From the NCBI RefSeq assembly GCF_900452865.1, contig NZ_UGOZ01000001.1, forward strand, positions 2,542,001-2,606,000: a DNA stretch of 64,000 bases, written 5' to 3'. The notes below the pieces were generated by a model that saw nothing but the letters and a program-made list of their open reading frames with translations, did no database searches and was not told the origin of the DNA. Positions 18,634 through 28,485 of the stretch are shown one piece after another; positions within the stretch are counted from its first letter, which is position 1; every line of letters begins with the position of its first letter. The translations under genes were made by a program, and so were the position numbers. This DNA is from Legionella taurinensis (GTDB taxonomy: Bacteria > Pseudomonadota > Gammaproteobacteria > Legionellales > Legionellaceae).

Positions 18634-20946
18634 TTAGAAACCGGAGGACAATGTAAACTGGAAGACCTGTTCATCATCACCCGGTTGTTTATTCAAAGGT
18701 TTCGCCACACTGAAGGCCAGAGGGCCAAACGGTGAGCGCCATTCCAGTGAAACACCCGCCGAATAACGCAGAGGGCCGGCATCGGAACCCGCCAGGTTTG
18801 CAGGCGTTCCGCGGACAAACACGTTACCCGCGTCAACAAACACGGAAGTACGCACATTGTCCCGGCTTAACGGGTATGGGAAAATCAAAGCGGCGGTACC
18901 GTTGACCAGGAAGTTGGCTCCAATGGCATTTCCGGTGTTGTCCTGAGGGCCGAGGGAGTAACTGCTGTAACCTCGAACCTGCCCCGGTTGCGCGATACCC
19001 CCGGCATAATAGTTTTCAAAGAAGGGCAACCCTTGATTATCGAATTGGTTACCATAGCCGACATTGCCCAGGACTGAAAAGATAAACCCTTTAAACAGCG
19101 GCTGGTACAAGTGTGCCATGTAACTGGTTTTGTAATAAGACAGTGACGAGGAGGTTGCCGGTAAAGCCACCATGGCCGTCGCCTGTTGGTTCATTCCGCT
19201 GGTTGGGAATGGCAGTTGATCGTAACTGTTTCTATTCCAGCCTGCCGATAAACGGATTTCCTGGAAATGACGCCCATGAAGGTCGACGAAATTCTGAATC
19301 TGCTGGACGAACCCGACGGATTTAATGTTCAGGTCCTGATAACCATAACCAAACTGCAGGCTGCTTTTCTCGCTGAGCAGCACGTTGTAATTGATATCCC
19401 CGCCCCAACGATCCGACGAGTAGGCACTGACATCGAGTTTTTGCGGATCAACCACCTGATAATACAGATTAAAGCCGCGCCCTATACCGGTTTTGGTATA
19501 AAACGGGTTGTAATAGTTAAGGGAATAATCCTGACCCCAGTAGCTCGCATTAAAACCAATACCCATGGAGCGGCCAGTCCCCATGAAGTTATGCTGATTA
19601 AAGGCGGTATTGAACGTGGGCCCGTTAGTACCATACCCGATGGAAGCGGTGGCTTCGGCTGAAGGGGCTTCCTCGACGTTCACATCCAGATCAACCTGGT
19701 TATTGGCACCCGGTACAGGGGTAGTCTTGACGTTAATGTCTTTTAAATACCCTAATAAACGCAACTGGCGTTCGGATTCTTTAATGTTATGCAGCGAGAG
19801 CAGCGATCCTTCATCCTGACGAATAACATTGCGTAACACATAATCCGCCGTCTTGGTATTGCCATGGAAATTAATGCGGCGGACATACACATGCCGACCG
19901 GGTTCGACCACAAAGGTGATGAACACGGTTTTGTTTTCTTCATCCAGGCGCGGCTCGGCATTGATCGCCGGGAAGCCAAACCCTACATCCCCTAAAGCAA
20001 GACCAATGGCGGAAATGCTTTCAGTGACTTTCTTACGGGAAAACACATCGCCTTTCTTAACCTGAATCAATGAATCGATTTTTTCTTTTGGCAATACGGT
20101 TTTACCCATCACCGCGTAGCCCGCAAAGCGGTACTGCGGCCCTTCTTCAATGTGGATATTGATAAAGACATCTTTTTTATCCGGCGACAACATCACCTGC
20201 GAGGACACCACATTAAATTTCAAATACCCACGATCCAGGTAAAAAGAGCGCAGGGACTCAAGCGAGGCATCCATGGCGGTTTTGGAATACTGATCTTTTT
20301 TAGTGAAATAGGTAAAGATACCGCTGGTGGACAGCGACAATTCCGGCATGAGTTCATTGCTTGAAAAATCATGGTTGCCGATGAACTTAATCTCTTTAAT
20401 TCGCGCCACACGACCTTCTGACACATTAATCGTGATGGCCACCCGGTTTTCGGTGAGTGCTGTAACCTTGGTATCAATGCGGGCGTTGTATTTCCCGCGG
20501 GCGTTGTAAGCCTGCTTCAGTTCTTTTTCAAGACGCTCAAGGGCGGAACGCTGGAAAACGCGCCCTTTGGCCAGTCCCATTTGTTTCAGTAATTCTTTTA
20601 ATTTGTCAGAAGGGATTTCCTTGTTGCCTGTCAGGTTAATGGACCCAATGGTGGCCCGTTCAATGACGTTGACAATTAAGGTGTTTCCCTGACGCTCAAG
20701 TGAAACCGACTGGAAAAAACCGGTATCATACAAGGCGCGGATAATTTGTCCGGTGCTTGCGGCGCTGACTTCTTCACCCACCTGCACAGGTAAATAATTA
20801 AGCACTGTTCCCACACTGACGCGCTGAAGGCCGGTGACTTTGATGTCGCGAACTACAAACCCATTCGCGGCGTTAACGGCGGCTGTCCAGGTAAGAAGGG
20901 ATGAACAGCATACGCCCAGAAAAATTTTTTTACTGACTTTATTCAT
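18634..20946 (-). CDS. bamA: Outer-membrane protein assembly factor BamA
   Basis: 770 residues from the ATG at 20946; a longer frame to 20994 lacks a family match. A signal peptide (about 1-26, ending VNAANG) is followed by five POTRA domains (about 27-425) and a C-terminal 16-strand barrel. The RGYSSYSLGP segment contains the conserved (V/I)RGY motif of Omp85 loop 6, and the chain ends in phenylalanine (FTLSSGF), the Bam recognition signal. It is the central pore of the Bam complex that inserts outer-membrane proteins. Confidence 0.97.
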   Translation of the reverse strand: MNKVSKKIFLGVCCSSLLTWTAAVNAANGFVVRDIKVTGLQRVSVGTVLNYLPVQVGEEVSAASTGQIIRALYDTGFFQSVSLERQGNTLIVNVIERATIGSINLTGNKEIPSDKLKELLKQMGLAKGRVFQRSALERLEKELKQAYNARGKYNARIDTKVTALTENRVAITINVSEGRVARIKEIKFIGNHDFSSNELMPELSLSTSGIFTYFTKKDQYSKTAMDASLESLRSFYLDRGYLKFNVVSSQVMLSPDKKDVFINIHIEEGPQYRFAGYAVMGKTVLPKEKIDSLIQVKKGDVFSRKKVTESISAIGLALGDVGFGFPAINAEPRLDEENKTVFITFVVEPGRHVYVRRINFHGNTKTADYVLRNVIRQDEGSLLSLHNIKESERQLRLLGYLKDINVKTTPVPGANNQVDLDVNVEEAPSAEATASIGYGTNGPTFNTAFNQHNFMGTGRSMGIGFNASYWGQDYSLNYYNPFYTKTGIGRGFNLYYQVVDPQKLDVSAYSSDRWGGDINYNVLLSEKSSLQFGYGYQDLNIKSVGFVQQIQNFVDLHGRHFQEIRLSAGWNRNSYDQLPFPTSGMNQQATAMVALPATSSSLSYYKTSYMAHLYQPLFKGFIFSVLGNVGYGNQFDNQGLPFFENYYAGGIAQPGQVRGYSSYSLGPQDNTGNAIGANFLVNGTAALIFPYPLSRDNVRTSVFVDAGNVFVRGTPANLAGSDAGPLRYSAGVSLEWRSPFGPLAFSVAKPLNKQPGDDEQVFQFTLSSGF

Positions 20947-21025
20947 TATTATTTTACGTCCAGCACTACAACTAAAACGAATGCCGGGTTTCAAACCGGC
21001 GGGAATAATTCAAATTTGCAATCCT

Positions 21026-21052
21026 TTTATAGGAACTGACAAGCGCTGTCAA
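21026..21052 (-). promoter_or_regulatory. Probable promoter of bamA-skp-lpxD block
   Basis: On the minus strand a consensus -35 TTGACA (21052-21047) is followed after 15 bases by TATAAA (21031-21026). The -35 is part of a TGACA-N5-TGTCA inverted repeat (21037-21051), which could also bind a regulator. Confidence 0.5.
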
Positions 21053-21152
21053 GCAAACAGTGGATCAAGTTAAATCCCGTTTCTGTTCCTTTCCTGAGAC
21101 ACAAAAAAACCGGCTGATGGAAGAGTATGCCAGAATCAAGGGCTTATCTCCG

Positions 21153-22505
21153 TCAACTGGTTAATCGCGAAATATCATTGGTTAATGCCAGAACCGTCAA
21201 CGCAATAAGGAAGGCCAATCCGACATACAATCCAGCGGCTCTTATCCCTTCAGATAATGGGCGACGGATAATGATTTCGATGAAATAATACAGCAGATGA
21301 CCGCCATCCAACATAGGAATCGGTAATAAATTCAGTACGCCAAGGCTGATGCTGACTAAAGCCAGGAAAGACAAATAATAAGCAATACCGCTACGCGCCG
21401 ACTCACCCGCACCCTGGGCAATTCCGACAGGGCCGCTGATGGTTTTTAAAGCCAGCTTGCCTGTGGCAAATCGGCCAATCAGGGAAAACGTCGTAGCCGT
21501 TAAATCCACGGTTTGACGCAAGGCCGTGCCCAGCGCCGCAATCGGGCCTTCCCGCTGCACGCGCAGCCATTCTTTCGGCCAATCCACTTTCTTCGAACGG
21601 ACACCGATGTAGCCTTCCTGGCTGCCATTAACGTCTTTACTGCCCGTACGAAGTGCCAGGGTCTCACTCTTGCCGTCACGGAGAATACCAAGCATCAGCA
21701 CCCGATCCGGGTTGTTTCTAACAATCTCCACCAGATCAAGCCAATCGGACAGCGGCTTGCCATCAACGGTTTGGATGGTATCGTTTAAGGTCAGGCCTGC
21801 TTTTGCAGCCGGTGAATCCTCCATCACCTCCCCCACAATCGGCGGAATGGTAGGGATAAACGGGGTAATCCCCAGACTGGCAAGGGGATCCGGCTTTTGC
21901 GGATCGAGTTGCCATTCGCTCAAGGGGAGCATTACTGTCTTCTGTTCGCCGCCGGCCATGGGTTTCACGGTCATGGACACGGTTTCATCGCTGCCCACTA
22001 GCGGCAGAAGCAGGTACTGGAAATCACGCCAGCTTCGAACAGACTCGCCATTCAGCTCAATGATTTCCTGTTGGGCGTTGAGTCCCGCCTTGTGAGCGAG
22101 GCTACCCGGCTTGACGGCTTCGATCATGGGCGCCAGTGAATAAATACCGATAACCAGGACCAGCCACAGGGCGAGAAAGGCAAAAATCAGATTAAACAAA
22201 GGGCCGGCGGCGACAATGGCAATCCTTGCCCAGACTGATTTATTATTAAAGGCGAGGTGACGCTCTTCTGCAGGCACCTCCCCTTCGCCTTCATCCAGCA
22301 TCTTGACGTAGCCGCCCAAAGGCAGCAGAGACCAGGCGTACTCTGTCCCTCGCCTGTCGTGCCAGCGAAACAGCACTTTGCCGAAACCAAACGAGAATCG
22401 AAGCACCTTAACGCCGCATAAACGGGCCACTATAAAATGCCCAAACTCATGCACTGTCACTAAAAGCAACAGTGCTAAAATAAAGAAAACTAATGTATAA
22501 GCCAT
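21153..22505 (-). CDS. rseP: RIP metalloprotease RseP
   Basis: 450 residues. Zinc site HEFGH at H19-H23 is in the first membrane helix. Two tandem PDZ domains (about 115-305) sit in the periplasm, and the third metal ligand is in LNLLPIPMLDGGHL. It performs site-2 intramembrane cleavage of anti-sigma-E and clears signal-peptide remnants. It overlaps cdsA by 16 bases, the conserved uppS-cdsA-rseP order without dxr between. Confidence 0.96.
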   Translation of the reverse strand: MAYTLVFFILALLLLVTVHEFGHFIVARLCGVKVLRFSFGFGKVLFRWHDRRGTEYAWSLLPLGGYVKMLDEGEGEVPAEERHLAFNNKSVWARIAIVAAGPLFNLIFAFLALWLVLVIGIYSLAPMIEAVKPGSLAHKAGLNAQQEIIELNGESVRSWRDFQYLLLPLVGSDETVSMTVKPMAGGEQKTVMLPLSEWQLDPQKPDPLASLGITPFIPTIPPIVGEVMEDSPAAKAGLTLNDTIQTVDGKPLSDWLDLVEIVRNNPDRVLMLGILRDGKSETLALRTGSKDVNGSQEGYIGVRSKKVDWPKEWLRVQREGPIAALGTALRQTVDLTATTFSLIGRFATGKLALKTISGPVGIAQGAGESARSGIAYYLSFLALVSISLGVLNLLPIPMLDGGHLLYYFIEIIIRRPLSEGIRAAGLYVGLAFLIALTVLALTNDISRLTS

Positions 22506-23305
22506 TTGAGTGTCCCCGAAACCAGGTATTCAAGACCAAAATAAAAGGCAGGAGCAGCAGCGATCAGACTGTCCAGACGATCGAGCACCCCGCCATGGCC
22601 CGGGATTAAGTGTCCCGTGTCTTTAACATGCTGGCGTCGTTTCAGGATGCTGATGAACAAATCGCCTAAAAGCGCGATAAAAAACACCAGGACATTAATG
22701 AGAACCCACATTAACGGCGCATGGGGTTGAAAATACCAATAACCTGAAACAGCAACCACGGAGGCTAACACAGCGCCGCCGGCTAAGCCTTCCAGGGTTT
22801 TTCCCGGACTGACCACTGGAATAAGCTTGTGTTTTCCCCACTGTTTTCCTGCAAGATAGGCACCGATATCGGCAGCCCATACAAAAAACAATAGATAAAA
22901 AATCAGTTCTTTGCCACCCTCAAGCTCATAAATACTCAGCAGACTTTGACCAAAAAGGGGCAACAGGGCAAAACAGAGGCCGGTGACCACCGGTCGATTT
23001 CCCCAGACACGTTGCGATGCGGGAAACAACAGGACAGCAAAAATCAATAAAAACCAAAGGGCTAAGCCAGCGATAAGCCAATACCCGATAACCAGGTGAA
23101 TTAATAAGGCACAAACCAATAACCCTGCAAGAATGAACAACCTGACAGGCAGATGCACAACGGGGATAAGCGGCAACCATTCCAGACCGCAGGCCATGAC
23201 CAGCACGAATACCGCTGCAGCAAACACCCAGAAGTTGGAATAATAAATAGCGGCCAGTACGGCGGGAACTAAAATCAGGGTGGTTACTAATCGCTGCTTA
23301 AACAT
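22490..23305 (-). CDS. cdsA: Phosphatidate cytidylyltransferase
   Basis: 271 residues from the ATG at 23305, which overlaps the uppS stop and is served by the GAGAAAGAG inside uppS. About eight hydrophobic helices and the C-terminal CDS signature ([16 protein letters not shown]) are present. It makes CDP-diacylglycerol from phosphatidate and CTP, the precursor used by pssA at 58.9 kb. Confidence 0.95.
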   Translation of the reverse strand: MFKQRLVTTLILVPAVLAAIYYSNFWVFAAAVFVLVMACGLEWLPLIPVVHLPVRLFILAGLLVCALLIHLVIGYWLIAGLALWFLLIFAVLLFPASQRVWGNRPVVTGLCFALLPLFGQSLLSIYELEGGKELIFYLLFFVWAADIGAYLAGKQWGKHKLIPVVSPGKTLEGLAGGAVLASVVAVSGYWYFQPHAPLMWVLINVLVFFIALLGDLFISILKRRQHVKDTGHLIPGHGGVLDRLDSLIAAAPAFYFGLEYLVSGTLKWLIH

Positions 23306-24032
23306 ACTCTTTCTCACTTACCTGTTGTGACGTTTTTCCATAACGGCGCTCACGTTGCTTAAAACTGAGCAAGGCCTCTTCAAATTCCACCGCTGTAAAA
23401 TCCGGCCAGAGGGTGTCGGTAAAATACAATTCCGTGTAGGCTAACTGCCACAGGAAGAAGTTGCTGATGCGCCGCTCGCCGCTGGTGCGGATAAAAAGGT
23501 CAGGCTCCGGTAAATCGTGGGTGCATAACTGCTGGTTGAGCGTGGTTTCATTGATTTCATCCAGGCGAAGCTTGCCGGTACTGACCTGTTCAGCCATTCG
23601 TATAGCCGCCTGAGTTATCTCCCATTTGCCGCCGTAATTCAAGACCAGATTTAAAATAAGACCCTGGTTGTCTTTGGTTAAGCGTTCAGCAATCTCCATT
23701 TCAGCACAAATCGCCGGCGGCAGGCCTTGCCGGTTGCCGGTAAAACGCAGGCAGATGGCCTTCTGGTGTAACTCCTGGACTTCATGCCGAAGCGTGGTCA
23801 GGAAGAGCTGCATTAAAAACGCCACCTCGCTTTCGGGGCGCGACCAGTTTTCACTGCTGAAGGCAAACAGGCTCAAAACAGGGATTTGATGTTCCAGGCA
23901 GGCTCGGATGACTGTTTTAACTGTAGCGATTCCTGCTTTATGACCTTCAAAACGAAGCATGCCGCGACTTTCAGCCCAACGCCCATTACCGTCCATCACA
24001 ATGGCGATATGCTGCGGTAATTTACTCTTCAA
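23298..24032 (-). CDS. uppS: Undecaprenyl diphosphate synthase
   Basis: 244 residues, cis-prenyltransferase. The catalytic D14 lies in [22 protein letters not shown] and the C-terminal [15 protein letters not shown] diphosphate-binding motif are intact. It makes the C55 carrier lipid for peptidoglycan and O-antigen. First gene of the envelope run on the minus strand. Confidence 0.97.
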   Translation of the reverse strand: MKSKLPQHIAIVMDGNGRWAESRGMLRFEGHKAGIATVKTVIRACLEHQIPVLSLFAFSSENWSRPESEVAFLMQLFLTTLRHEVQELHQKAICLRFTGNRQGLPPAICAEMEIAERLTKDNQGLILNLVLNYGGKWEITQAAIRMAEQVSTGKLRLDEINETTLNQQLCTHDLPEPDLFIRTSGERRISNFFLWQLAYTELYFTDTLWPDFTAVEFEEALLSFKQRERRYGKTSQQVSEKEYV

Positions 24033-24178
24033 ACCATTTCTTCCTACGACTTCGATTGAGGCAATAGTCTAACCGCTTTGAACAAAAATTTTAAGTACTG
24101 TCTGAAGGAAGTCGCGCATTGACCCGCCGCTGTGCCATGAACTAAGGTAAAGCATTATCCCAACGCAAAACGGAAACC

Positions 24179-25606
24179 ATGAATCCATTGCATTGCGACA
24201 CCGCCATCATTGGCGCCGGTGCGGCCGGTTTAAGTCTTGCCGCGGGCTTAAGCCAGTTGGGCTTGAATGTTATTCTTATTGAAAAAGGCCTCATGGGTGG
24301 CGATTGCCTGAATTACGGCTGCGTCCCCTCCAAAGCCTTAATCGCCTGCGCCAAAAATTTCTGGCAGGCGCGCCATAGCCAATCGCTGGGGCTTCTTCAT
24401 GTTTCAAGTCCGCAAGAACAACTGGACTTTCACCAGGTGATGCGCCATGTCCATGAAACCATTGACACCTTAGCCGTGCATGATTCCGTGGCACGTTTTG
24501 AATCCTTAGGCGTAAACGTCATTCAGGCTCAGGCCCGTTTTATCGATAAAAAAACAATTCTGGCGGGAGATTACGCGATTAAGGCCAAACGCATCGTCAT
24601 TGCTACCGGCTCCTCACCCGCCATACCGCCCATACCCGGCCTTGATGAGGTCCCTTATTTAACCAACGAAACCCTGTTTAAGCTAACGGAACTTCCCAGG
24701 CATTTGCTGGTCATTGGCGGCGGACCCATTGGTTGCGAACTGGCGCAGGCTTTCGCCATGCTGGGCAGCCACGTCTCCCTGCTGGAAAGTCAAGTCATTT
24801 TAAACCGCGATGACGCCGAATGCGCGGCCATTGTCCGTCAGTCCATGGAGAACACCGGCGTGCACCTGTATGAGGGCGTTGAGATTCACCGGATTACCCA
24901 TGAGGCCACCGGCATCCGCATCGCTGCACAACATCACCAGAAAAGCCTGGAGCTTAACGGCAGTCATCTTCTGGTTGCGGCCGGCAGAATAACGCCAGTG
25001 GATGAATTGGGTCTTGAGGCGGCGGGGATACGCTGCGATGGCCGGCATATTGCCGTTAATCGAATGCTTCGAACCAGTAACCGGCGTGTTTTTGCCATCG
25101 GCGATGCCGCCGGTCGACTGCAGTTTACCCATGTCGCCAATGATCATGCGGGTTTGGTGCTCAAGCAAATTGCCTTTAAATTGCCTGTGCGCCTGCAGGA
25201 AAACGCCATCCCCTGGGTCACCTACACCTACCCCGAACTCGCCCATGTCGGCCTAAGCGAACAAGACGCCCTGCAACGCCCCGACCATTACCGCATCCTT
25301 AAACTGGATTTCAAAGCCAATGATCGCGCCAACACCGACGGTAAAACCCAGGGCCTTCTTAAAGTCATTGTTACAAAAAAGGGAACGGTATCCGGGGTCA
25401 GTCTGTGCACTGAGGACGCGGGTGAACTGATTTTTCCCTGGATTCTGGCTGTACGGGAACAACGTTCCCTACGCCTGTTTACCGACACGATCATCCCCTA
25501 CCCCACCCGCAATGAACTCAGCAAGCGTCTGGCAGGTCAATTTTATGCGCCCAAACTTTTCTCTCCCTGGGTCAAAAAAATAGTCCGAATGCTGTCTTGG
25601 TTTTAG
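24179..25606 (+). CDS. FAD-dependent pyridine nucleotide-disulfide oxidoreductase (MerA/Lpd-like)
   Basis: 475 residues. An FAD-binding GAGAAGLSLAAG motif at the N-terminus, redox cysteines C43 and C48 in GGDCLNYGCVPSKAL, a second nucleotide-binding GGGPIGCELA (about 178-187) and FAD motif VFAIGDAAG are all visible. The C-terminal dimerisation domain lacks the usual His-Pro-Glu catalytic motif of lipoamide dehydrogenase and instead ends in a basic amphipathic stretch (PWVKKIVRMLSWF) that may touch the membrane. The natural substrate is unknown. No mercury-resistance genes surround it, so mercuric reductase is unlikely. Confidence 0.85.
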   Translation: MNPLHCDTAIIGAGAAGLSLAAGLSQLGLNVILIEKGLMGGDCLNYGCVPSKALIACAKNFWQARHSQSLGLLHVSSPQEQLDFHQVMRHVHETIDTLAVHDSVARFESLGVNVIQAQARFIDKKTILAGDYAIKAKRIVIATGSSPAIPPIPGLDEVPYLTNETLFKLTELPRHLLVIGGGPIGCELAQAFAMLGSHVSLLESQVILNRDDAECAAIVRQSMENTGVHLYEGVEIHRITHEATGIRIAAQHHQKSLELNGSHLLVAAGRITPVDELGLEAAGIRCDGRHIAVNRMLRTSNRRVFAIGDAAGRLQFTHVANDHAGLVLKQIAFKLPVRLQENAIPWVTYTYPELAHVGLSEQDALQRPDHYRILKLDFKANDRANTDGKTQGLLKVIVTKKGTVSGVSLCTEDAGELIFPWILAVREQRSLRLFTDTIIPYPTRNELSKRLAGQFYAPKLFSPWVKKIVRMLSWF

Positions 25607-25739
25607 TGGGTGATTTCCTTTTCGCAGCGGCGGAGAGAGGGGCGAATTCTTTCTGAGGGGACAGTCTCGTCAATCGGCCGGGTAAATGTAATAATAGCGC
25701 TTGCAGTCTAAATCCAAACACTTGCTTTACGGAGCCATA

Positions 25740-27287
25740 ATGCAACCTAGGAAACCACTCGTCCTGATGATTCTTGACGGCTGGGGCTATCAGAAAAACA
25801 ACGCCCACAATGCTATCGCTGCAGCCAATACGCCGCAATGGGATGAATGGTGGCATACTCGACCGCATGTTCTGCTTGAGGCTTCCGGGCATGAGGTAGG
25901 ACTTCCTGACCAGCAAATGGGCAATTCCGAAGTAGGGCATATGCACATCGGCGCTGGACGGGTCATTTATCAGGATTTTACCCGCATCAACGAAGCCATT
26001 GCCAGCGGGGAATTTGCCAGCAACCCCCTTTTTATTGACGTCATTAACGACATGAAAGCACAAAACAAAGCGCTGCATGTCATGGGATTGTTATCGCCCG
26101 GCGGCGTGCACAGCCATGAGCAGCATCTGTTTGCCTTCCTGCGCCTCTGTCACGAGCACCAGTTCAATCAGGTTTACCTGCATTTGTTTTTAGATGGCCG
26201 CGACACGCCCCCGCAAAGCGCACTGCAAAGCCTGGCTGCCTTAAATGCTGAGCTTGAACAGGCACCGGTAGCCACCATCGCCTCTCTCTGCGGCCGTTAT
26301 TTTGCGATGGACAGGGACAAACGCTGGGAACGCATTGCCCCGGTGTACCGCATGCTTACAGAAGCGAAAAGCAGTTACCGTTTCACCACCGCCGAAAAAG
26401 CCATCCAGAGCTTTTATGATGAAAAGAAAACCGATGAATTCATACCGCCCACGGTCATCGGTGAAGGCCGCGCCATTGAATCGGGCGACTCCATTTTCTT
26501 TTTTAATTTCCGCGCTGACCGGGCCAGGCAATTGACGCAAGCATTCATTGATGACGACTTTGATGGGTTTATTCGTCAGGAACAATCGGTCCTGACCCAT
26601 TTTGTCACCATGACCCGTTATGCCAAGCATTTTTTAACGGAGACGGCCTTTCCCCCCCTCACGTTGCGTAACACCCTTGGGGAAGTGTTATCCCGCCAGG
26701 GTTTAACTCAACTTCGCATTGCCGAAACGGAAAAATACGCCCATGTGACGTTCTTTTTTAATGGCGGCAATGAGCAGGTGTTTAGCAACGAGGATCGGAT
26801 TCTTATCCCCTCCCCGCCCGTCGCCACTTACGATTTGGTGCCGGAGATGAGCGCACCGGAATTAACACGCACACTCATCGATGCCATTAAAAGCGATGCC
26901 TACGATGTCATCATCTGCAATTACGCCAATGCCGACATGGTCGGTCATACTGGCGACTTCCAGGCCACCGTTCGCGCCATTGAATGCCTGGATCAATGCA
27001 TGCACAATGTGTGGCAGATTCTTGCCGAAGTGGGCGGCGCCTTGTTAATCACCGCCGATCATGGCAACGCGGAATGCATGTTTGACAAGAGAACCAATCA
27101 GGCCCACACGGCGCACACCAGCGAACCGGTGCCCTTTTTATACGTGGGTGCGGATTGGCATTTTAAACAAAACAAAGGCAGTCTGATTGACGTGGCGCCC
27201 ACAATCCTGGCCCTGCTGGGCATTGACAAACCCGCCGACATGACAGGCTGCGCACTTCTGGTGGAAGACGATGTCAATTCGCATTAA
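25740..27287 (+). CDS. gpmI: 2,3-bisphosphoglycerate-independent phosphoglycerate mutase
   Basis: 515 residues from the ATG at 25740 (preceded by GGAG). An alkaline-phosphatase-fold metal site is visible in LMILDGWGY at the start, the phosphoserine in QMGNSEVGHMHIGAGR and the metal site DHGNAE near the end. It interconverts 3- and 2-phosphoglycerate with Mn2+. envC overlaps its 3' end by 17 bases and ctpA follows, the known gpmI-envC-ctpA arrangement. Confidence 0.97.
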   Translation: MQPRKPLVLMILDGWGYQKNNAHNAIAAANTPQWDEWWHTRPHVLLEASGHEVGLPDQQMGNSEVGHMHIGAGRVIYQDFTRINEAIASGEFASNPLFIDVINDMKAQNKALHVMGLLSPGGVHSHEQHLFAFLRLCHEHQFNQVYLHLFLDGRDTPPQSALQSLAALNAELEQAPVATIASLCGRYFAMDRDKRWERIAPVYRMLTEAKSSYRFTTAEKAIQSFYDEKKTDEFIPPTVIGEGRAIESGDSIFFFNFRADRARQLTQAFIDDDFDGFIRQEQSVLTHFVTMTRYAKHFLTETAFPPLTLRNTLGEVLSRQGLTQLRIAETEKYAHVTFFFNGGNEQVFSNEDRILIPSPPVATYDLVPEMSAPELTRTLIDAIKSDAYDVIICNYANADMVGHTGDFQATVRAIECLDQCMHNVWQILAEVGGALLITADHGNAECMFDKRTNQAHTAHTSEPVPFLYVGADWHFKQNKGSLIDVAPTILALLGIDKPADMTGCALLVEDDVNSH

Positions 27288-28395
27288 TTCGACAGGTGGC
27301 CGCCTTGCCATCGCCTTACTGGCTTTATTGCCTGTTTTTTCAAGCACGGCGGAAAATGCGCGCGTGACCCAGACCAAATCCCGGCTCAAGCAGCTGGATA
27401 ATCAAATCAATAAGCTTAAACAAACCTTAGCCACCGCCCATGACAAACGCGGCACATTAACCCGGGAACTGGAAGGCACTGAAAAACAAATCGGCGAAAA
27501 CGTCAGGCACCTTCGCAGCATCCAGAATAACATGGCCAGTAAACAACAGCGCATCCATGCCTTGCAAACGCATGTGAATGAATTGAACAAACAGTTGGCC
27601 GCTCAGCAACAGCTTTTGGCTCAGCATGTTCGAACACGATACAAGATGGGAGAATATCAGCCTCTTAAATGGCTTTTAAATCAGGATGATCCTTACACCG
27701 TCAGCCGCTTGCTGACCTTTTATCAGTACCTGGTTCATTCGCGTCAAGCCATGATTGATGAAATCGCCTCCACCAAGAAAAACCTGACCATCAATCAGGA
27801 TAATTTAAAAACCGAACTGGCTGAACAAGAATCACTTCAACATAAACTGCATGCCCATCAGCAACAACTTGAACAAAACAAACGCTATCATACGGAAGTA
27901 ATCCGCACCATTAACCAGGACATTCAAAGCAAACAGCACACGCTCACCGAATACCAGCGCAACAAGGACAATCTCTCACGCCTGTTGAAAACCCTGGCCA
28001 CGGAAAGCATTGCCCGCCCCAAACAACCCTTTACGGTGATGCGGCATAAATTGCCGAGGCCGGTACAGGTTGCCCGCAATGCGGTGCAGCGGCTCAATCA
28101 GGGGGTGACATTTTTTGCCGGCGAAGGGACACCGGTTCATGCCGTCTACCCCGGCAAAATCGTTTTCAGCGATTGGCTTAACGGCTATGGCTTGCTCATG
28201 ATTATTGACCATGGCCAAGGCTTTATGACCCTTTACGCACACAACCAATCCCTGTTTAAACACAAGGGTACTTACGTCATGCAGGGAGAGACCATTGCCG
28301 CCGTTGGCCACAGCGGCGGACTAAAACAAAACGGACTATACTTCGAGGTAAGGCAACGTGGTAAAGCTGTTCCTCCGCTTGATTGGCTCTCTTAA
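27271..28395 (+). CDS. envC: Murein hydrolase activator EnvC
   Basis: 374 residues. A signal peptide (about 1-28) is followed by a long coiled coil (about 30-235) and a C-terminal LytM/peptidase M23 domain. The zinc ligands of active M23 enzymes are not all present (YGLLMIIDHGQGFMTLYAHN, then GLYFEVR in place of HLHFE). It is therefore a non-catalytic activator of amidases AmiA/AmiB during septum splitting. It starts inside gpmI. Confidence 0.92.
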   Translation: MSIRINSTGGRLAIALLALLPVFSSTAENARVTQTKSRLKQLDNQINKLKQTLATAHDKRGTLTRELEGTEKQIGENVRHLRSIQNNMASKQQRIHALQTHVNELNKQLAAQQQLLAQHVRTRYKMGEYQPLKWLLNQDDPYTVSRLLTFYQYLVHSRQAMIDEIASTKKNLTINQDNLKTELAEQESLQHKLHAHQQQLEQNKRYHTEVIRTINQDIQSKQHTLTEYQRNKDNLSRLLKTLATESIARPKQPFTVMRHKLPRPVQVARNAVQRLNQGVTFFAGEGTPVHAVYPGKIVFSDWLNGYGLLMIIDHGQGFMTLYAHNQSLFKHKGTYVMQGETIAAVGHSGGLKQNGLYFEVRQRGKAVPPLDWLS

Positions 28396-28485
28396 CTTGC
28401 CCCCTGGCATCTATATTGCTTGCTTCATACAAAGCGGGAAGAGGTGGGCGCCCGCCGCGCCTCACAACTATCCAAGGAGAATACA

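Noticed and set aside
24179-25606. Mercuric reductase (merA)
   Set aside because: It has the redox CxxxxC motif but no N-terminal heavy-metal domain, no C-terminal cysteine pair and no mer genes nearby.
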